Positions 45,609-57,254 of a stretch of 64,000 bases of DNA are shown here, in pieces. The DNA comes from Zea mays (Eukaryota; Streptophyta; Magnoliopsida; Poales; Poaceae): contig NC_050100.1 of the NCBI RefSeq assembly GCF_902167145.1, positions 213,088,081 through 213,152,080 of the forward strand, written 5' to 3'. The notes under the pieces were generated by a model that was not told the origin of the DNA, searched no databases, and was given only the letters and a program-made list of their open reading frames with translations. Within the stretch, counting starts at the first letter, position 1, and the number at the start of each line of letters is the position of its first letter. Made by a program: the position numbers and the translations under genes.

Positions 45609-46555
45609 TTAAGGCACTGTCATGACTACTGGAGGACGGGCGCCATATGGAGTAGCACCATATGGGAGAGGAGCACCAAACATGAGAGAGAATGGAGAAG
45701 AAGCACCGAATGGAACATCATATGATCCATATGGAGGAGCACCATATGGATATTTATATGGGTATGTAGAAGGATATGTGTTGGAGACTTGTTCTCAAAT
45801 ACTATGAATCAAGAACAAGGCAACATAAAATGTTAAATATTAACGCCCTTCGTCCTTCGAAATATTATTTCCCTTAGGATATAATGATCTTCAGACGAAG
45901 GTCATGAAGGACATACCTTCGAGCATCGAAGGCATGAAAGTAATAGAAGGAAATGTGTAAAATACAAAAGGTAACATAAATAGTCATATAGCATTATCAA
46001 CTCATCTTCATTATATTATTGTGGAAAAATAGAAATAATATTAAGTTACAAATGTATCTTCGGCTCGAAAGAAAGTAAAGGTACAAGCGTGACGCAAAAG
46101 CAAATGCCAAGTCAGCGTGAACAGTACGGGAGCACTGTTCATCTATTTATAGGCACGAGACACAGCCTATGTAAAATCACACTCGTGCCCTTTACATTTG
46201 TTAATGACTCTATAGTAATCCATCGAGGTCTAAATAGTCTTTTCCCTTTTAAGTCGGTTCCCCTTTCTGCTATCATGCTGAAGCTCCCCTGCGCACAGCT
46301 TCGGCTCTGCGCCAACCTTCGTATTCTTCGTACTTCTTCACATTGTGGTTCTGATCCGAGTCCGAAGGTACCTGTTCATGTATTATACTCCAGAAACATT
46401 GTTAAATCATGTTTTTGAGGACCTTTGGAAGACGAAGGCCCCCAACAATATGGATAAGTAAATGATGGAGAAGGATGAGCATCAGTGATAGGAGCTTCAG
46501 CGAAAAGAGGAGGAGCATAGTTGACATGATCATCATTAGGAGGAGGAGCATTCAT
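45609..46555 (-). pseudogene. Pro/Tyr-rich reading frame split by a solo LTR
   Basis: On the minus strand an ATG at 46553-46555 opens MNAPPPNDDHVNYAPPLF..., interrupted by the solo LTR at 45779-46447. Removing the LTR and one target duplication leaves 273 bases, an exact multiple of three, open to TAA at 45609. The result is a 90-residue product with PYGAPPYGSYDVPFGA-like repeats. Its composition resembles the N-terminal part of the Harbinger-associated ORF1 relic near 60000. It could be an exon of such a gene or an unknown low-complexity gene. Confidence 0.5.
45779..46447 (+). mobile_element. Solo LTR (669 bp)
   Basis: Begins TGTTGGAGACTTG and ends GGCCCCCAACA, flanked by the perfect 5 bp duplication ATATG (45774-45778, 46448-46452). 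A TATTTATAGGCAC motif near 46145 fits a TATA box with its transcription start in the LTR. No interior or second LTR is present, so unequal recombination removed the rest. The sequence resembles maize gypsy LTRs of about 620-670 bp (Grande-like is my guess). Confidence 0.92.
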
Positions 46556-46868
46556 GCAAGGTCAGTAAAAATGCAAAGGAGGAGGATATGAGAAATAGAG
46601 GTTGCGGAGTGAAGGAATAAAGACAAATAGAAATATCCTTCTAATGATGATGTAAAAGAGAAAGACTATCAAAGAAGACTTTCCCTATGCCGGCAGTGGT
46701 GTCGAGAAGCTGTGGAGATTGATAGCAAAAATCGATGAAGTTTAGGAAGTTTTAGACTTCACCTGATATTCATATTAAAATAGAGAGTGGGAGGCTGCAA
46801 TATAAGAAAATGAATAAAATAGAGAGAGGATGTGAATGTACGAAAACACCCCCTCTATTTATAGATTG

Positions 46869-47164
46869 CCTTACGAAAGGCCTCTAGCTGAATTGTTTAG
46901 GTGGTCTGAGTAGCACTCCTCAGGTCCTGGGTTCGACTTCACGCGGGAGCGAATTTTAGGCTGTGGTTAAAAAATTCCCTCGTCTGTCCCACGCCAAAGC
47001 ACAGGTCTAAGGCTCGGCCCCGGTCGCGGTCGTTTTCACATGGGCTTCGATGCTGTTGTGTATGGGTGGTGTAGGGGTTCGGAGGTTTTACCGATCTGTG
47101 TGAGAAGGTCTTCTTCTTAATACAATACTCGGGGGTTGTCTTACCCCCGTAGGTTGACTTTTTT
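46869..47164 (+). mobile_element. Au-like SINE with 12 bp target duplication
   Basis: tRNA-related head with a B box (GGTTCGACT near 46930), a body containing TGTCCCACGCCAAAGCACAG and GAGAAGGTCTTCTTCTTAAT, and a short T-rich tail, as in the Au SINE family of grasses. A perfect direct repeat ATTTATAGATTG flanks it (46857-46868 and 47165-47176), showing LINE-machinery insertion. Confidence 0.88.
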
Positions 47165-47413
47165 ATTTATAGATTGAATTTTCAGTTTTTTTGGAATTAT
47201 TGGATTTTTCAATTTTTTGGGCTTCAAACGGTTCAAAACGAATACATGCAATAACTATTTGATATGGCACACATATGTATTGGAGGGGATTGAGTGAGTT
47301 TTAATTTATACCAAGTTAAAATCCTTCATAATTTTTTAATCTCTTACAATCTTTAAGGTATAGAAATAACCAAACGAACGCTTGCAATCTAATCTATATG
47401 GTATATAGGATAA

Positions 47414-47771
47414 TGCCCCGTTTGTTTCGTCGGAATTGAATTCCATTTTTATAATTATAATTTAGACAAAATTAATTAAGTTCATATATTTATATATGTA
47501 ATATATTTGTATATTATCATAGATCATATGAGAGAGATAGTTATATACTACATTTATGTTATAGCGAAGCAAGTAGAAAAGTGTGCTATAAGTTACACAT
47601 CGGGAAAATAGCATATAAATCTATAGAATCAATTTTCATCTCTCACCTCATGAATTTAAGATAGGCTTATATAATAACTTTGAAAAATGGTGGAATGTCA
47701 CATTCTCAAAAAATAGCCTATTCCATTAGTAAGATTCCAATTTCTCAAAATGAAAGGAAACAAACGGGACC
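47414..47771. mobile_element. Tourist-like MITE (358 bp)
   Basis: Ends TGCCCCGTTTGTTTC and GAAACAAACGGGACC with TAA on both sides (47411-47413, 47772-47774). AT-rich interior without a gene. Confidence 0.75.
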
Positions 47772-47801
47772 TAATAGGAATAAGAGAACAAGATGTAGAC
47801 T

Positions 47802-48425
47802 TAGAGATGGCAATGGGGACCCGATCCCTGATTCACCGCGGGAATTCCTCTATTAGGGGATGGGGATGGGGAAGAAACTTCCCCACGGTGATATAAACGG
47901 GGAAAATTTATCTCCCGATGGGTAAACGGGGATGAGGACGGGGGTCGTTAAACTTGCACGTGACTATGTTTTTGTGTACTAGTTAACGAAAAAAATAAAT
48001 AATAACCTTGTCAAGAGACCACTATTTATACAAATGTGTTCATTTTGATGTATGCCATAATGATTTCTTATATCTGACAATGTGTATAAGTGACAATGTT
48101 TAACATTAATAGTAAAGTATGTATGTCTTAATTATAATTTAAACGGGATGGAAATCCTCAGGGCTTATTCGCTTTTACCCCAATCCATATGGATTGAGGG
48201 GGATTGAGGGGGTTTCAATCTCTAGTAAGTCAAAATTCCTCTCAATCTGTATCAATCCCCTCCAATCCATATGGATTGAAAATAACCGAACAAGCCCTCA
48301 TTGGGGATTTATCCCCGCGGGGAACGGGGATGAGGAAGAAATATTCCCCACAAGCGTTCGTGGGATTCCGTGGGAAATTTTTTTTGTCGCGGGGACCGAG
48401 ATAGAGAGCTATTGCCGACGGAGAA
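47802..48425. mobile_element. hAT-like MITE, interrupted by a Tourist MITE
   Basis: Starts TAGAGATGGCAATGGGGA. The right side contains many CCCCGCGGGGA and GGGGATGAGG words and a degraded inverted end (ATTGCCGACGGAGAA). Subterminal GGGGA repeats occur on both sides. The right boundary is approximate. The continuity AACGGGATGGAAATCCTCA|TTGGGGATTT is restored by removing 48161-48297 and one TCA. Confidence 0.6.
48161..48297. mobile_element. Tourist-like MITE (137 bp) nested in a hAT-like MITE
   Basis: GGGCTTATTCG...CGAACAAGCCC flanked by TCA (48158-48160, 48298-48300). Same family and same length as 19772-19908 and 41848-41984. Confidence 0.85.
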
Positions 48426-48772
48426 TTGCTCGTTGCCCCATCCCGAGATGTGGTGCCTTCCCCCGATTCCTCCTCACTGCGGGTCTAATCCGATTCGGGC
48501 CTTCCCGCGGACCCCGGCCAGCCTCGCAATAACAATCCGCGGCCCGCGCGGCTCGGAGCGATCGCGCTCCTCGAAGTGGAACGACGACGTTCACGAGCCG
48601 CGCGTACGAATACCGCTGCTCGCGCGAGCGCAGGCAGCGAAGCCACACCACCACCACCAGTCCACCGCCACCAGGCGGTCGCCATACGATTCACCGCGCA
48701 CGTAACATGAGAACAGCGAACACGAAGATGCTTCCCCGGGCGGCAGCGGACGAGGAGACGAGAGAGGGAGAG

Positions 48773-50316
48773 ATGGGGCCGGACCTCCTGGGACTTGGCT
48801 TGCTGCCGCCGCCGATGGCCGGCGGCGGCCACGGAGGTGGTTCAGCGGCGCAGCGACGACCTTATCAGAAGACGGGATTCGACGAGCCCCTACGTTTCGC
48901 CGCCGACGCCCCTTTGCCGGTGCGCCCGCGGCCCCGGCCAGTGGACGTGGACGACGGCGTCGTCCCTGCAGCAGCACCTCCGGCGAGCATGCCGAAGCCG
49001 CCCGCGTCGTCGACCGCGGCACGGTGGGCGCCAGCTGAGCTAGCGTCGTCCCCGACGAAGGTCTGTGTCCCGGGCCCTTCTCCGAGGAGGAAAGCTGAGA
49101 CCCATCTTTTCTGACAAATCTTAACGAGCCTCTCTCAGCTCGGTTCTTTCAGGGAGATCTTTCAGGTTCCGTCGACGTTTTGTAGTGATCAGCTGGCCGC
49201 CGGCGAGGGCTGCAGGGCGCATGCCGTGGCCACGTGCGCCTCGCCGCCGCTCATGCAATGCTGTCCCTGCCCCGCCGCAGGCGTGTTGTTTTTTGGCAGC
49301 AGGCCGCCGGTTACCGCAGGACTGATCTTTGAGGACTCCGCCTCCGCGGCAGTAGCACGGAGCACCCATGACGATTCCACCGCGCCAACGACGATAATCT
49401 ACGCGGGCTCTGTGTGTGCCTATGACGGTGCTATGATAGAACAGGTAGGATTATCCCCGCGTCTACTTTGATGATACCGCGTGCCAAATCACGGACGGGA
49501 TATATACACATGGCATGCAGGCCGAGAAGGTCCTGGCTATGGTAGCAAAGGAGGCTCACGCTGCTGGAATCCTGTCCGTCCAACGGACAGAGCCGCAGTT
49601 AGAACTAGTTGCTGCAATCACAGGTGGTGCAGCGCAGATGACAATGCATCGGAGATTGGCTCATCATGTCAGCGATAGTAAGGACTAAAGACTCCTGAAA
49701 TTATTATATAGCTAGGAAGGAGTATATACATACACGGATGCGCATCTTAGCTGTGTGTGTGCCTTTGCATTGCTTCATCAGGTCTTAAGAGAACGGCATC
49801 CCTCGCCCGCTTCCTGGATAAACGCAAGCAAAGGCAGGAGAAAACTCATGCCATTATTTTTTTTCAATCTATGCCATGCCATGCCATACATTTTAACACG
49901 TACTCCCAATATGCAAGCAAGCATCACAATATGGCTTGGGGTGGTCTCTAGCAAACGTACTCCTGGTCTCAGAGGGCGGTATGGGCAGCCTATATATCCC
50001 GATGAACGAGATGATCGGACTGCGGTTTGCAGCGTGCTGAATCTGTCTGACCCAGGTTATCCTTCCTTGTTGCGCCTTTCTGTTTGCTTCTCGATCTTGC
50101 AGGGCGGAGAGTGCAGGGACGATGCAGCATCACCCTCGCAGAGAGGAGTGGCGGTTCCCTGCGCAAACAACGGACGCTCCGGCTGCCACGGTTTCCGCGA
50201 GAACCAGCGCCTCGCTTGGCGGCATGGACCGGCGGCCACGGGCCTCCCAAGACCATCCCAAGAGAATGAAAGCGAGCCATGGCGACGAGGCAGTGAGCAC
50301 TGAGCTGAGGATCTAG
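48773..50316 (+). CDS. TIFY/JAZ-like transcriptional repressor
   Basis: Five exons join in phase: 48773-49060, 49166-49444, 49521-49623, 49782-49833 and 50103-50316, giving 311 residues. The TIFY motif (TIIYAGSVCAYDG, about 172-184) continues into AEKVLAMVAKEAHAAG across an intron; it mediates dimerisation and NINJA binding. The Jas-type motif LKRTASLARFLDKRKQR (about 225-241) binds MYC factors and the COI1 receptor; here the usual LPIAR degron stretch before RxASLxRFL is missing. The intron cutting the Jas motif starts with GC rather than GT. If unspliced, the frame ends at TAG 49951. The Met at 48773 (MGPDLLGLG) was chosen because family members begin with a short acidic/Leu N-terminal motif; 48707 and 48728 are upstream alternatives. 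Such proteins repress jasmonate responses in the nucleus. Confidence 0.8.
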
Positions 50317-50853
50317 CTGGGGCACAGCAGCCATCGGAGTTCAAAGAGCTTCTATGACTCCAGACAATCCAGGCCAAATCATGGATTTTTACTGTTCTTG
50401 GGTTCATGGATCCAACCATCAGAACCCATTTCCACTTTGTCTAATCGACGAAAGGCCCTTGGTGTCAGCTAGTATTTGAACTTTAAGATCAGCTAACCTG
50501 TTGTGCTTGCTTGCTAATAACAGTAACTATTAATTGCTAATTGCACATATTCTCCGGCCGTAATGCACAGTTTTTTTGGGGCTCATTTGTTCATGCTAGA
50601 AAGGATACAACGTAGTAGTTTTGATTTTATGACTTGCATGTTTTTGTTCATGCTACAAAGAATGTAGTGCTAGCAAATTCTTTATCCGGTGTTGTACTTG
50701 CTCTACTAATTGCATATCTTTTCGGTAATGTAACATTTTGTTGGTCTCATTTGTTCATAACACAAAGAATGTAACTTCCTATAGCTAGGCTTACATGTGT
50801 CTAAATTCTGTAACCGGTGTTATACCTATGCCCCGGATTGTAACCAAGGCAAG
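50317..50853. other. 3' region of the TIFY/JAZ-like gene
   Basis: AT-rich sequence, probably 3' UTR plus spacer. A loosely repeated phrase (TTTGTTCATGCTA...AAGGATACAA, TTTGTTCATAACACAAAG) occurs three times between 50585 and 50775. No gene recognised. Confidence 0.5.
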
Positions 50854-51715
50854 CAGTGGCGGACCTAGAATTTTCATATAGGGTGTGCCACAACAAAATT
50901 TTCATATAGAATTCTATATAATTTTATAATAAATTTGGTAAACAGATCGATATATAGATATAACGGTTAACATTCAACAATTAAATGAAAGTTGCATACA
51001 TTAAACATAAAGATTGTAATGCTACTTATCTGTCCTACGTTTGCTCAACGCCATAAAAATCTTAATTATATCTTCTCCATCCACTTTAAAGAAAATATCT
51101 CTCTCAATGTATGTAACAAGACAATCATCCAATATATATATACATTGTATTACATAATACAAATTAATAAGAGAGGAGCTCTGGACCTCTGGTTCCTAAA
51201 GATGAGAAAAGAGAGGAGCTCTGGATTTCTGGTTCCTGGAGATGGGAACTGAGAATCTGATATTGAGATTTGAGAACGACGTCGGCGTGTGGCCGGGCGT
51301 CTGGGCCGGCTGGGACCAACGCCCAACGGGCAATAGTTGAACTGCGCCGCGGCGACGCTAGGGCGTCTCGAGCTCTCGGCGTCAGGGGAGCACGTAGGGC
51401 ATCTCGGCGACTCTCCCGCAGCCTGCCGCCACAGACCGCAGCCCGCGGGGGCAGGAGAGGCTGGGAGCACGCTGCGCAGTGGCCCAGTGGTGGAGGCCTA
51501 GAGTGCTGCAGAGCGCCGTCACAAAGACACGATCTCCAAACTCCAGACTCGTCTCGTGTCGTACGAAGGTTGAAGGAACAGACGTATGGAATTCCTTTGC
51601 GTTTGGAAGTTGAACGATAAGACCGAATGGGAATGAGCCAATGAGGTGGGGTCCACGGTGGGCCTGGCTTAGGGTGTGCCAGGGCCCATCCGGACCCCCT
51701 GTGGGTCCGCCACTG
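50854..51715. mobile_element. Non-autonomous hAT element (862 bp)
   Basis: Terminal inverted repeats CAGTGGCGGACC and GGTCCGCCACTG with a perfect 8 bp target duplication AAGGCAAG (50846-50853, 51716-51723). Further inside, AGGGTGTGCC repeats near both ends (50880, 51671). The middle (about 51240-51630) is GC-rich and could be acquired host sequence. A 37 bp phrase GAGAGGAGCTCTGG... is repeated at 51171 and 51210. No transposase. Confidence 0.9.
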
Positions 51716-54700
51716 AAGGCAAGCATCATGTTGTTTGTTGGAGGTCGGTGTGTGAATTTTATGTGGCTCGAATGTTCAAAATACTTAATATAAGGGACAC
51801 AGATGATTTATCCTAATTCAGATTTCTGAGCCCTACATCCATCACTACATTGTTCTTCTTGTTAGGAATGCCTAATTAGGGTCTCTTACAATGGAGGAAT
51901 CAGGAGAGATTAGTAGGTATTACTTAGTGCTATCCTAAAGTTCTTCGGTTGGTTTGGTCTATGATTCTCCGTTGTTGATCATGCAACGATTGTTTGTCTA
52001 GCCATCCCCTTCTACATGAGCTCACGTCTTCCCTTATATACTAACAAGGGCAAAAAATACAAAGCAGAGTGCACGAAAAATAGACCTTATGGCTCATTAA
52101 GTTTGGATTTTGATGTTTGATGAACAATATGACCATTTGTACTAATGTTATTTACTAGTATATAAGGTATAATTCAAATAGATACAAGGTAGGCTTAGAC
52201 TTACGTAAACTGATGGTCCGAATGATCAACACCTCAAGTAAGATGTTAGAAGCCAAATTGAAGACTTATAAGAATTAAGACATGCTAAGAATTTATACTC
52301 CAATGAGTACAAGCTCGGACATAGATAAAAGCCACCAAAGTTAAGACAAAAGAGGTACATAAATTAGAATTGTCTCATAATTTTATATTTTCTCAAATTG
52401 GCGTCCTAAGTTGTAGAGCTTTTCATTAGTTTTCCAAAAAGTCTAAGATCATCAAAATTGAAGTTCGAAGCTAAAAACTATACACAAAATACAAAAGTGC
52501 GTCCGCCAAAAAAATAGCGCAAGACATATCTGATGTTCATATCTGGTATGCATATATAGTGCATACACAACATTGTAGTAACTTTGATTCAACCGTTGGA
52601 CATGTCTAGTACTCCTATCTAGTGCTAGTGTCTGGTGCTAATAGAAAAACATCGCAACGGTCAAATTTCGATGGTCGAATTGTCACAGGTCTGATATGAT
52701 GTCCAACGCTAGCTATCACCAAACATGTCCAATGCATATGTGCATTACTGCCACTTTTGGCATTGATTAGTTTTGGAATTGGGGTCTATAAACACCACCC
52801 CAATTGGTCATTTGAAGTGTATTAGAGCATAAACACACCAAAGGATTTGATGCTCAATTCTAGTGATGTCCACTCTCATAGTTCTTAGTGATGATACACA
52901 TGGTGATTAATGTAGGTGCTTTGTGAAATTCTTAGGTAGTAAGATCACTTATATGTTTGATCTAAGTTTAGGTCTAATGTTAAGCGAGCTTTCCATACCT
53001 ATTACCATTCGGTGCTTGCGCGCACCATTATTGTACTCAAAGGAGATTGTAGTCTTAGGAGACCACACCAACCATGTTGAAAGCATATAGGCCCTCAGTG
53101 GTTTTAGTGGTTAATAACGACATAAGATTATTGGGACTAGCTACTAGCATGTGTTTTGTATAGGCATAAGTATAGAAATCATTTCAGTTCTTAAAGGATG
53201 GATGGCAATGTTAAGGATGGAGTAGTTTTCAAGGATTGGTTAGAGTCGAGAGACACTTATAATAACTTAGAATTTTGTTTTTTCTTTGACCATACTATAA
53301 CTAGGGGTATGAACTAGCAGCTTGACCTAGGTAAGTCTAATGACTTTAGTATGATACTTTATGCACATTAGTTTAGCTCTAGGTAGCTCAAATGAGGCCC
53401 AAAAGTTGTTTGGAACAAACCCCATTCATGAATATTTAAATTTGAAAGTGTTGAGCGGTTTTAGAGCTGTTAGATCATTAGAATTAGGGTCATTGGGCCA
53501 GCAGAGATAGTATGATGCCTACATGTGGAATGCTAGAGAGAGCATGATCATCAGACCCTATGAATAGGGTCGTTGGACCGTTGTGGACGAGTCCGCTGGT
53601 CTATGTATACAAACCAAAGAGCTCTAGCGAGTAAGGAAAAAACTAGGCATCCACCCGTTTGATTAAGTGTTTTGGTGTTTGATGATCAACATAACTATTT
53701 GGACTAATGTTGTTTGCTAAGTGTTTATGGATATAGTTAAAAGGATGTAGCATGGGCTTGGACAAAGGCAATGTGGTGATCAAGGAGACCAACACCTCAA
53801 AGTAAGACATTCGAAGATCCATTGAAGACCTATGAAGAACATTAAAGAGTCCAAGACACAACACAAAAGAAGCCTAAATGAAGAAACATGAAGGAATGAA
53901 GAAACATTCTACATAGCAGCACTAGACGTGTACGATGGTGTACTGGATGAAGCACCATACATGTATCGTGCCTATGCTAAACAAAGGGCTAAAAAAACTA
54001 AGCACACTAGAAACACAGGTGTGACCCAAACATTGCACCAGACGCCAATTGGACAGGGCACTCACAGAGATCTGTAGCATGTACACGAAGATTTACAATG
54101 CACCACATGTTTTCGGTGGTGCAGCGGACTCCACAATGGACATGGTACTCAGAGATGTTGCAAATGCAACCGAGCTAGGTTATACTCATCGGACATTAAC
54201 ACCGGATACATCGAGCTCAACTGTCGACAACAACTAGTTCCAACAACTAGATAATGTGTAGTCACCGGACGTGTCCGGTGACTGCGCATAATTTATGTGT
54301 TGTTCACAAATTCTAGTTTAGACATGGGGGCTATAATAAATACCTCGAACTCAACGGTCATCCGATGCAGAAGGAGGCGACCACGGTGAGCCAAGGCGGA
54401 AGGAGGTAGACGGGGGTGCCAGTCAAGGCGGATGGGCACCAGGCGGACGAGTGCCAGCCGAGGAAGAAGGACGACAGGATCCGCGACGGGAGCCATGGCA
54501 GCGACGGAAAAAAATGGATCACATGTATTGATTAGACCAATTCCCACTTTGATTCGATGTTAGAACAGTTACCTTGAGAGGATTTGAGAGGAAAATACGT
54601 TCCCGTAGTATCCTGTCTTCAGTCTTCACATGCCATATGGGCCTACAACATATTATGGGCCTTGATATATTTAACACCATACTCTACTCTCCCAGAATCT

Positions 54701-54985
54701 CTGAAGAAAATTTTGCATGGCCATAGGTCTGGTTTGGTATGTGCAGAATAAAAACACTGGACGACATTCACAGTAAGAATAATAAAAGATTCAAGGGAAT
54801 TGCAAAGGAAATACAAGGTTCTGGTCTTCTAGATACCATACAATTCGTCTGTGAGACCAAAGGGATCATAAATTACGAGGTGAACGCTTTTAACATCTGG
54901 ACAAGAAACCAGGATTCTGGGAGTACTGATTCACAAAGGTAAATTCAAATTACCATGCATCAAGTGATACAAACACACATAAAGC
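51716..54985. other. Eroded LTR-retrotransposon sequence and ARL8 3' region
   Basis: Diverged direct repeats at about 52090-52300 and 53662-53870 (both with TGTTTGATGA, ACTAATGTT, GACCAACACCTCAA-type words) and an LTR-start-like phrase near 53070 (TTGAAAGCATATAGGCCCTC) indicate old retrotransposon pieces. Palindromic CACCGGACGTGTCCGGTG occurs at about 54254. The last 250 bases include the presumed ARL8 3' UTR. No intact gene seen. Confidence 0.5.
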
Positions 54986-57254
54986 CTACTTTGCTGTTCT
55001 AGAGTGCTTGATAAGCCAGTCGATGACAATGTCTATGTTCACAGAATCCTTACAGGAGATCATGTAGCAACAAACTTCGCGGTCCTTTATCGATTCCAGT
55101 CCACTGAAAACAAAAAAGTCAAAAGAGCTTCAGCTGAATTATAATGCAGAAAGTAGAATGATGCGTAGGCAAATGAAGATTGAGCTCACAGTTGATCAAC
55201 CAATGCCTGCTTCGAAAGCACTTCTGACTTGTCAATTTTGTTGCCAAGGACAAGCAAGGGAATCCCAGCTAAAGACTGTTTTGTCAGCAGATCAAGCAAT
55301 TCACTTTTCGCTATTGGGATGCTATCTCGGTCAGCAGCGTCCACAACATATCTGCAATTGTCACAAAATTATCAAATCATGACCCATCAAGGATATCCAG
55401 TAAAGCTATATAACTGAAAAATATCTGGGTAACAACAGTCATACACGCACAAGATAACATGATAAATGCAGGAACAAACATCATGGTTTAAATTTTTAAG
55501 TTTCAAGAGAATGAAGAAAATGAATATACATATTTGATGATATTCACTGTAGTGTACTTGAGTTCCTTTATTGTTTATTTGATAAAGCGTCACCCAACAG
55601 TCCCGTCCTCCTGCACTCTCTATGTATGTGTCAGTTTCTAAGTTACAGTTATCCTTCAAGCATGTCTGCATACAGGGTAAACAGAACGCAGAATACAGGG
55701 GTAAACAGAACGCAGAAGAAATATATCTATACTGCTTGTAAGGGAAGAAAACATGTTTAATCAGGGTATGAAAATGAATATAATGTTAGACAGCAATCTA
55801 TAGTTTAATATCTCCTTGCTACAGGGAATGTTGGGTTTATCTCTAAGGATTTGATTATCTTTAAGAAATGAACACCAGCCATAAAGTGCTCCAAACCTCC
55901 AATTGGAGATTCTGAGTTGTATGTTAATGTTGTAATCCTATCTCACTAACAAAAAACTGAATATAAAATATTCAATATTGAATAGTATTTTAGAAGAGCA
56001 GGAATTACAGAATAGCAGAAACTCCACGGCAGTAGCGCTCCCACATAGTGCGGAATCTTCGTTGCCCACCAAGATCCCAAAGTTTAATTGTGACATTCCC
56101 CTTGGTGATTTTCCGCATATTGAAGCCTACCTGTTTCACAGATGAGCATTTTAGGTGAATTAGATAACCAAGATTTGTTCAGGATAACATAAAGAAAGTG
56201 TTTGTATGTACATACAGTTGGAATCATGTCCTCACTGTAGCCACCTGTCTGCAAAGCACAGAAGCCATGAATTAAAATCAAAACACCAGATAACATGGTA
56301 ATGTATCTTGACTGAGTTGATGCATACAGCAACAGCATTGACCAGCGATGTCTTCCCAGCATTCTGCAACCCAACCAGGGAGAGTTCCATTTCTTGCTTA
56401 AAAAACAAGCTGAAATAGAAATATTACTGCCATGAGTAGAATTGCTACAAATCAATATGCACTGCTTAAAAGCCATCAAAATGTACACACTGGTACAGAT
56501 GCTAATTTCACACTAGCAGAGAAAGGATCTCATTTATCCAAAAAAAAGCTAAGAGTAAACAGATAAATAAGATGATCTGCCACAGTGGGGTGTATGCAGT
56601 GAAAACTCAAATTCACCAAACATGAGTAGGAGCAACCAATCATTCAAACATGATCAAGCACTTCCTGAAGGGCAGGAACAGATCCTAACAATGGAAGACT
56701 CCATCCACACTGCAGAATGTAGGCACTCTTTTTTTAAGATCGAATTTAAACTTCTTCCGGGCACCACCTTATACGCTTCTGAAGCTTGATCGTGTATCTA
56801 TTAATCTTCGCTCAACAATCGTGAGTACGCAGAGATATTTTTTAACCCGTACTCCAACCAGTTCTCTTTATCCTAGTAATAACTATCCTCACATCATGAA
56901 GATTTACCAAGGCTAGTATGCAGAAGCAACTTAAGTTTGCGTGCTTGCGGTAACTGTTACTGACATGGATCTAACTGCGTAGAGCACGCGAGCCACTTGA
57001 ATTCGCGAGCAAGCAGCATAAAATCGCCGCAAAGGAATCCCAGTCTAGCTCAATCCCAAGAGAACTCATGGTCCCGCCCCAGTCGAGACACCCCGAAACT
57101 GCTGATCGAAAGAAAGGGGCGGGAAGGATTTCTGCGAAATGAATGCATTGGAGCGGAAGGGGCGAGGGAAGATGACGAGAGAGAGAGAGAGAGAGAGAGA
57201 GTTTGGCAGCACGGACCTCCGCAGCCAGTTGAGGAGCGAATCCCAGAGCCCCAT
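54986..57254 (-). CDS. ARL8: ADP-ribosylation factor-like 8 small GTPase
   Basis: Six exons: 57217-57254, 56328-56409, 56216-56248, 56009-56130, 55190-55351 and 54986-55103, all with GT-AG borders. They sum to 555 bases and 184 residues, the normal ARL8 length. The N-terminus [20 protein letters not shown] is the amphipathic ARL8 helix. GTPase motifs are complete: P-loop GLQNAGKT (26-33), switch I Thr51, WDLGGQ (69-74), NKID (129-132) and SCK (162-164). ARL8 is a membrane-associated Arf-like GTPase acting in lysosome/vacuole-related and vesicle trafficking, and in plants is also a host factor for some RNA viruses. It lacks a myristoylatable Gly2-Asn/Ser start, as expected for ARL8. A CT microsatellite lies in intron 1. 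Confidence 0.95.
57177..57201. repeat. (GA)12 microsatellite in ARL8 intron 1
   Basis: Uninterrupted GA run, read as CT on the ARL8 sense strand, just past the first splice donor. GA/CT tracts near plant transcription starts often mark promoters. Confidence 0.85.

Noticed and set aside
49226..49951. Two separate short plus-strand frames (49226-49471 and 49757-49951) as independent genes
   Set aside because: They are exons of the TIFY/JAZ-like gene read through splice sites; TIFY and Jas motifs join in phase.
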